Source of the DNA: Flavobacteriaceae bacterium
GTDB lineage: Bacteria; Bacteroidota; Bacteroidia; Flavobacteriales; Flavobacteriaceae
Direction of reading: 5' to 3'
DNA length: 63,614 bases
Assembly: GCA_021648445.1 (NCBI GenBank)
Contig: JAKISU010000003.1
Coordinates: 1-63,614, forward strand
Positions 59,517 to 63,614 of this stretch are shown here, piece after piece. The notes under the pieces were generated by a model that was given only the letters and a program-made list of their open reading frames with translations, did not search any database and was not told where the DNA came from. Both the position numbers and the translations under genes were made by a program. Each line of letters starts with the position of its first letter. The first letter of the stretch is position 1.

Positions 59517-62246
59517 GTGCAAATTTATTTAAATAGTGTTGTTCAAGAAATATTAGCTAAGACTGACAATCTTTCTAATTATACTTTTATTTTACCAAGT
59601 AAAAGAGCTGGGGTCTTTCTAAAAGATGAACTCAAATCATCTTTAATACAAACTACTATACTTCCAAAAATTATAAGTATAGAAGAGTTTATCAAAGAAT
59701 TATCAAATATAAATTCAATTGATACAACTACGTTATTATTTGAATTTTATCATATTTATAAGCAACATGCTCTCGTAAAAGAAATTGACAGTTTTGATCA
59801 GTTTTCAACATGGGCAACAATTTTATTACAAGATTTTAATGAAATAGACAGGCATTTAATCGATCCTAAATATATTTTTGGTTATTTAAAAGATATTAAA
59901 AGGCTGGAAGAACTATTAAAAGGTGAACAAAAAACAGAACTAATTAAAAACCGTTTTCGTTTTTTTGAAAAATTAGAAACATACTATACCGCTTTTTATA
60001 AGCACTTACTAGAAAAAAAAGTTGGCTATCAAGGTTTACAATATAGAGAAGCAGTAGATAATATTCATTTCTTCATTAATAACATTACCGAAACAAAGAT
60101 TGTTTTTGTAGGTTTTAATGCACTTAATAAGGCTGAAGAGAAAATATTTCAAGAGTTACTAAATAGTGGAATTGCAACTATATATTGGGATATAGACAGT
60201 TCTTATTATAACTCTAATCATAGTGCATCATCATTCATTAAAAAATATCATAAAAATTGGGCTTATTATAAAAATAACCCGTTAAATTGGATGACTGATA
60301 GTTTTTCTTCCAAAAAAAACATTAAAATTATTGGTACTCCTAAAAACACTTCGCAAATTAAATATGCAGGTGAAGTACTGGCAACGTTGCATAATACAAC
60401 TGAAAATTATAAAAATACAGCATTAGTTTTAGCTGATGAATCATTATTAACATCAACACTCAATTCATTACCAAAAGATGTTAAAAATGTGAATATAACC
60501 ATGGGTTATGAGCTAAAAGATATTTCGTTGGCAAATTTATTTGAAGCCCTCTTTAAATTACATATCAATAATAAAAAAGATAAGTTTTATTATAAAAATC
60601 TACTCTCTGTTTTAAATCATAGCCAAATAAACGTTCTTTTTAATAAGATTAATTTGTTGAGAAAATTGAGCTTGAAAATTTCAACATACAATTATACATA
60701 TATCACAAAACCTGATCTATTAAAATTATCTAAAGATCATTTACAAGAATTTGAGCTAATTTCCTTTTTGTTTGATAATTGGAATGATAATGCCCCTATT
60801 GCCATTGATAATTGCATTAAGTTAATTATAATAATTCAAGAGAAAGCAACATTAAATCAACTTGAAAAAGAATATGTATATCGATTTTATACTATTTTTC
60901 AACAACTATCAAATTTAAATACAACTTTTGGATATATTACAGATATTAAAACATTATATCAGTTTTACAAACAACTATTGCAAAATGAGAAGCTGTCATT
61001 TAAAGGAGAACCTCTATCTGGATTACAAATAATGGGCATGTTAGAAACTAGAGTTCTAGATTTTAAAAACTTGATTATTACCTCTGTTAATGAAGGTATA
61101 TTACCTGCTAGTAAATCTGATAATTCATTTATTCCTTTTGATATTAAAAAAGAAGTAGGCTTACCAACTTACCAAGAAAAAGATGCTATTTTTTCTTATC
61201 ATTTCTTTAGATTATTACAGCGTGCAGAAAATATATATTTAATTTATAATACTGAAGCTGATGTATATGGGTCAGGAGAACAAAGTCGATTTTTAACACA
61301 GTTAGAGATTCTAAAAGAAAATGAAATAGAAAAGTTTGTAGTAAGCCCTAAAGTGAACAAAACAAAAAATAAACTAAAACAATTACTAAAAAACAAAACG
61401 CTGCTTAGAAGTTTAAAGCAATTAGCAGAAAGAGGATTCTCTCCTACTACACTTACTACATACATCTTAAATCCTTTTGAATTCTACAAACAAAAAATAT
61501 TAAAAATAAGAGAAGTTGAGGAAGTTGAGGAAACGATTGCTGCAAATACGTTAGGCACAATAATTCATAAAACGTTAGAAGTACTATATATTCCTTTTAT
61601 AGGAAAATATTTAACAGAAGGTGCTATAAAAATCATGAAAACAAAAGTATCAGACGAAGTAAAAAAATGGTTTATAAAAGAATATGGTAATAATATTACT
61701 TCGGGTAAAAATTTGTTGATTTATAAAGTAGCACATCAATTTATAGATAATTTTTTAACACAAGAAATCGCTTTAATCCGGCAAGGAAAACAGACTAAAA
61801 TAATAGCTTTAGAACATGATTTAGAAACCTCTATAACCATTGAAGGATTAAACTTTCCTATACATTTAAAAGGGCAAGCAGATAGAATTGATGAAGTTGA
61901 TGGTGTTATCAGGATTATAGATTATAAAACAGGTAAAGTGACACAACCCCAATTAATTATTAAAAACTGGGATTTATTAACTTCTGATTATAAATACAGT
62001 AAAAGTTTTCAAGTTCTTTTTTATGCCTTATTGTATACTCAAATGAATACTATTGATTTAGATAGTACTCAACTTGAAAGCGGAATCATATCATTTAAAA
62101 ATTTAAAATCAAGGTTTTTAAAAGTGAATAAAAATAATGTGTCTAAAGATGATTTAGACAATTTTACCATTCAGTTAAAACAATTAATATTAGAAATTTT
62201 TGATACTGAAAAACGAATAATGGAAAAAGAAACCCCTTTTACATAA
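59517..62246 (+). CDS. AddB-like PD-(D/E)XK nuclease/helicase-type protein
   Basis: 909 residues from a GTG start. The N-terminal part (NYTFILPSKRAGVFLKDEL...LLFEFYHIYKQHA) is an inactivated helicase-like region, as in AddB/RexB. KAEEKIFQELL and TMGYELKDISLANLFEALFKLH follow. The C-terminal nuclease domain has GTIIHKTLEVLY, GQADRIDEVDGVIRIIDYKTGK (Asp and Lys of the metal site) and FQVLFYALLY. With an AddA/UvrD partner it would process double-strand breaks. The partner gene is not in the window. I see no iron-sulphur Cys set, so it is not a typical Gram-positive AddB. Start choice: no better ATG is nearby. Confidence 0.85.
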   Translation: MQIYLNSVVQEILAKTDNLSNYTFILPSKRAGVFLKDELKSSLIQTTILPKIISIEEFIKELSNINSIDTTTLLFEFYHIYKQHALVKEIDSFDQFSTWATILLQDFNEIDRHLIDPKYIFGYLKDIKRLEELLKGEQKTELIKNRFRFFEKLETYYTAFYKHLLEKKVGYQGLQYREAVDNIHFFINNITETKIVFVGFNALNKAEEKIFQELLNSGIATIYWDIDSSYYNSNHSASSFIKKYHKNWAYYKNNPLNWMTDSFSSKKNIKIIGTPKNTSQIKYAGEVLATLHNTTENYKNTALVLADESLLTSTLNSLPKDVKNVNITMGYELKDISLANLFEALFKLHINNKKDKFYYKNLLSVLNHSQINVLFNKINLLRKLSLKISTYNYTYITKPDLLKLSKDHLQEFELISFLFDNWNDNAPIAIDNCIKLIIIIQEKATLNQLEKEYVYRFYTIFQQLSNLNTTFGYITDIKTLYQFYKQLLQNEKLSFKGEPLSGLQIMGMLETRVLDFKNLIITSVNEGILPASKSDNSFIPFDIKKEVGLPTYQEKDAIFSYHFFRLLQRAENIYLIYNTEADVYGSGEQSRFLTQLEILKENEIEKFVVSPKVNKTKNKLKQLLKNKTLLRSLKQLAERGFSPTTLTTYILNPFEFYKQKILKIREVEEVEETIAANTLGTIIHKTLEVLYIPFIGKYLTEGAIKIMKTKVSDEVKKWFIKEYGNNITSGKNLLIYKVAHQFIDNFLTQEIALIRQGKQTKIIALEHDLETSITIEGLNFPIHLKGQADRIDEVDGVIRIIDYKTGKVTQPQLIIKNWDLLTSDYKYSKSFQVLFYALLYTQMNTIDLDSTQLESGIISFKNLKSRFLKVNKNNVSKDDLDNFTIQLKQLILEIFDTEKRIMEKETPFT

Positions 62247-62248
62247 AT

Positions 62249-62968
62249 ATGAAGCGAACATTAATGAAAATAGATGCTATTCTTTGGGATTATGATGGTA
62301 CTTTAGTTAATTCTATACCAAAAAATATTATTACTAAACAAATTCTTTCGGTTGTAACACCAAGGCTTACAGGAGAAAATTTGCCATATCATTTAAAAAG
62401 TGAAAAATCATATCATATAGCAAATCATCAGTCAAAAAATTGGCAAGATTTATATGTTAATTATTATGGAATGACGGAAAGTGAAATGCTTAAAGCCGGA
62501 ACTTTGTGGACTGAGTATCAACTCAAAAACTCAACACCAGTAGAATTATTCTCAAAAATTGAACAAACTATAAATCAAATTCACATACCTCAAGGGATTT
62601 GTTCTCAAAATTCATCTGAAAATATTAATTGGGTTTTAGAAAAAAATAACTTAATCCATAAATTTAATTCAATTATTGGATATGATGATATTCCCAATAA
62701 TGCTCAAAAACCTTCTCCATATGGAGGGCTAAAATGTTTAGAGCAACTATTTGAAACTATACTTAACAAAACTATTCTTTACATTGGCGATCATGAAGGT
62801 GATGTAAAATTTGCAAGAAATATAGAAAAGGAATTGTGTGAAAACAGTAAAGTAATTTCAATAATAGTAAAATATAGTGGTGCTGACACCAAACCATGGG
62901 CTTACAAACCTGATTTTGAAATTGAAACTCCAACAGATTTGTTTGAAATAATAAATAAAAACAGATGA
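62249..62968 (+). CDS. HAD-superfamily hydrolase (phosphoglycolate phosphatase-like)
   Basis: 239 residues. HAD motif I is in ILWDYDGTLVNS (nucleophile and acid Asp), motif II CSQNSSEN, and motif IV YIGDHEGDVKFARN. A helical cap lies between motifs I and II. Such enzymes dephosphorylate small phosphorylated metabolites; the substrate is not known. A Met at 62264 (MKIDAILWD) is an equally good start. The gene is 2 bases after the nuclease gene and overlaps the hydrolase gene by 4. Confidence 0.88.
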   Translation: MKRTLMKIDAILWDYDGTLVNSIPKNIITKQILSVVTPRLTGENLPYHLKSEKSYHIANHQSKNWQDLYVNYYGMTESEMLKAGTLWTEYQLKNSTPVELFSKIEQTINQIHIPQGICSQNSSENINWVLEKNNLIHKFNSIIGYDDIPNNAQKPSPYGGLKCLEQLFETILNKTILYIGDHEGDVKFARNIEKELCENSKVISIIVKYSGADTKPWAYKPDFEIETPTDLFEIINKNR

Positions 62969-63510
62969 AAATTACTAAAAGCAGAATATTACAAGGTAAA
63001 CATCAGAAACCAATATTAACCGATGTCTTTTATATTGAAAACAACAAACCTAAACCTATAGTTATTTTTGCACATGGTTATAAAGGCTATAAAGATTGGG
63101 GTTGTTGGAATTTGGTTGCTAAAGCTTTTGCTAAACACCATTTTTTCTTTGTGAAATTTAACTTTTCTCATAATGGTGGTACAATTGAGCAACCCATAGA
63201 TTTTCCAGATTTGGAAGCTTTTGGTCAAAATAATTACACCAAAGAGCTTGATGACTTACAGTCAATTTTTGATTGGGTAACGACCGAAAAGTCATACAAA
63301 GATGAAATTGACACAGCTAATATTACTCTAATAGGTCATTCAAGAGGTGGAGGTATTGTAACCATTAAAGCAGGAGAAGATTCAAGAATAACACGTTTAA
63401 TTACTTGGGCTGCCGTAAGTAATTTTGGCAACAGATCGTCTACAATAGGTAATTTAGAAGAATGGAAAAAAGACGGAGTTAAATATGTGTACTTTCCTGA
63501 AATAGGTTGA
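62965..63510 (+). pseudogene. Alpha/beta hydrolase gene truncated by an insertion sequence
   Basis: 181 codons remain. The N-terminal hydrolase fold is clear: IVIFAHGYKGYKDWGCWNLVAKAFA (oxyanion HG region), FFVKFNFSHNGGT and the nucleophile Ser in LIGHSRGGGIVTIKAG. The catalytic Asp and His, normally in the last third of a protein of about 260-280 residues, are missing. The frame ends YVYFPEIG, and the stop TGA is the first three bases of what looks like an IS end (63508 onwards). The protein cannot be active if the gene is as read. The rest of the gene would lie beyond the IS, outside the window. Confidence 0.78.
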
Positions 63511-63614
63511 CTAAAAATTCATCACTTAATGATAGTCACTTATGAAAACCCAAAAACAACCCTGGCGAAAAAAAAGCTACGAAAAAGTAACTTTAGAGCT
63601 TAAATTATTGATCG
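63508..63614 (+). mobile_element. Left end of an IS3-like insertion sequence (partial)
   Basis: Begins TGACTAAAAATTCATCAC at the point where the hydrolase reading frame breaks; an IS3-type element would be expected to start with TG. After 34 bases a transposase-like ORF starts. The right end and any target duplication lie outside the window. Confidence 0.6.
63542..63614 (+). CDS. Transposase OrfA-like protein, 3' partial
   Basis: 24 codons before the window ends: MKTQKQPWRKKSYEK followed by VTLELKLLI. The basic Trp-containing start and the VT-x-ELKLLI helix resemble the first helix of helix-turn-helix OrfA proteins of IS3-type elements in Bacteroidota. The identification rests on a short stretch and the position right after the hydrolase break. 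Confidence 0.5.
   Translation, partial: MKTQKQPWRKKSYEKVTLELKLLI

Overview
The window is chromosomal DNA from a low-GC Flavobacteriaceae-type member of the Bacteroidota. The evidence is: SusC/SusD outer-membrane pairs, a type IX secretion (T9SS) type A sorting domain on a secreted amylase, repeated TAnnTTTG -7 promoter boxes, lipoboxes ending in a Cys followed by acidic or Lys residues, a mevalonate pathway, and housekeeping gene orders typical of this family. I cannot name the genus.

Region by region. (1) 1-13.2 kb: housekeeping. The first ORF joins the 3' half of an ABC-transporter ATPase to the C-terminal DNA-binding part of sigma-54 (rpoN). A membrane protein, a PorT-like barrel, the membrane pyrophosphatase hppA and soluble ppa follow, then tRNA-Leu, prs, rplY and pth. 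Next is a minus-strand glgA-like / DUF4270 lipoprotein / glmS operon, divergent from panC. (2) 13.2-25 kb: a flippase-like membrane protein, a GYDIA-type GHMP kinase and an HI0933-type flavoprotein; a small arsenic operon (arsR, arsN1-like with a frameshifted end, DUF6428, arsC); then isoprenoid genes (mvaD, a MORN/YwqK-like protein, mevalonate kinase, a UbiA-type GGGP prenyltransferase-like protein), a nitrilase and an RluB-type pseudouridine synthase. (3) 25.2-50.1 kb: a starch/maltodextrin utilisation locus around a LacI-type regulator. On the minus strand are susC, susD, two SusE/F-like glycan-binding lipoproteins and a T9SS-secreted GH13 amylase. On the plus strand are a sugar symporter, beta-phosphoglucomutase, GH65 maltose phosphorylase, a SusA-like neopullulanase, an esterase, a GH31 alpha-glucosidase and two lipoprotein GH13 amylases. 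(4) 50.1-63.6 kb: tRNA-Phe; coaX with a conserved cell-envelope operon (outer-membrane protein, TPR protein, lptC, a small membrane protein, a CNNM/CBS protein, a PpiD-like isomerase); an OmpA protein with thrombospondin type 3 repeats; an AddB-like nuclease; a HAD hydrolase; and an alpha/beta hydrolase cut short by the left end of an insertion sequence that runs off the window.

How the genes work together. In the sugar locus, starch is bound and cut at the surface (SusE/F-like proteins, secreted amylase), imported by SusCD, and cut further in the periplasm. Maltose is imported by the symporter and split by GH65 phosphorylase to beta-glucose-1-phosphate, which PgmB converts to glucose-6-phosphate. 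The LacI regulator and a palindromic operator-like site lie in the divergent gap. The mevalonate genes supply isoprenoids, and no recognised phosphomevalonate kinase is present here; the GYDIA GHMP kinase is a candidate.

Intergenic regions carry many palindromic REP-like repeats. A longer repeated leader, containing a five-codon ORF, precedes three genes of the sugar locus, with a partial match upstream of the glgA-like gene. No CRISPR array or prophage was seen. The most notable irregularities are the ABC/RpoN hybrid ORF, the frameshifted ArsN1, the IS-disrupted hydrolase, the repeated leader family and a strong terminator-like hairpin inside the start of lptC.
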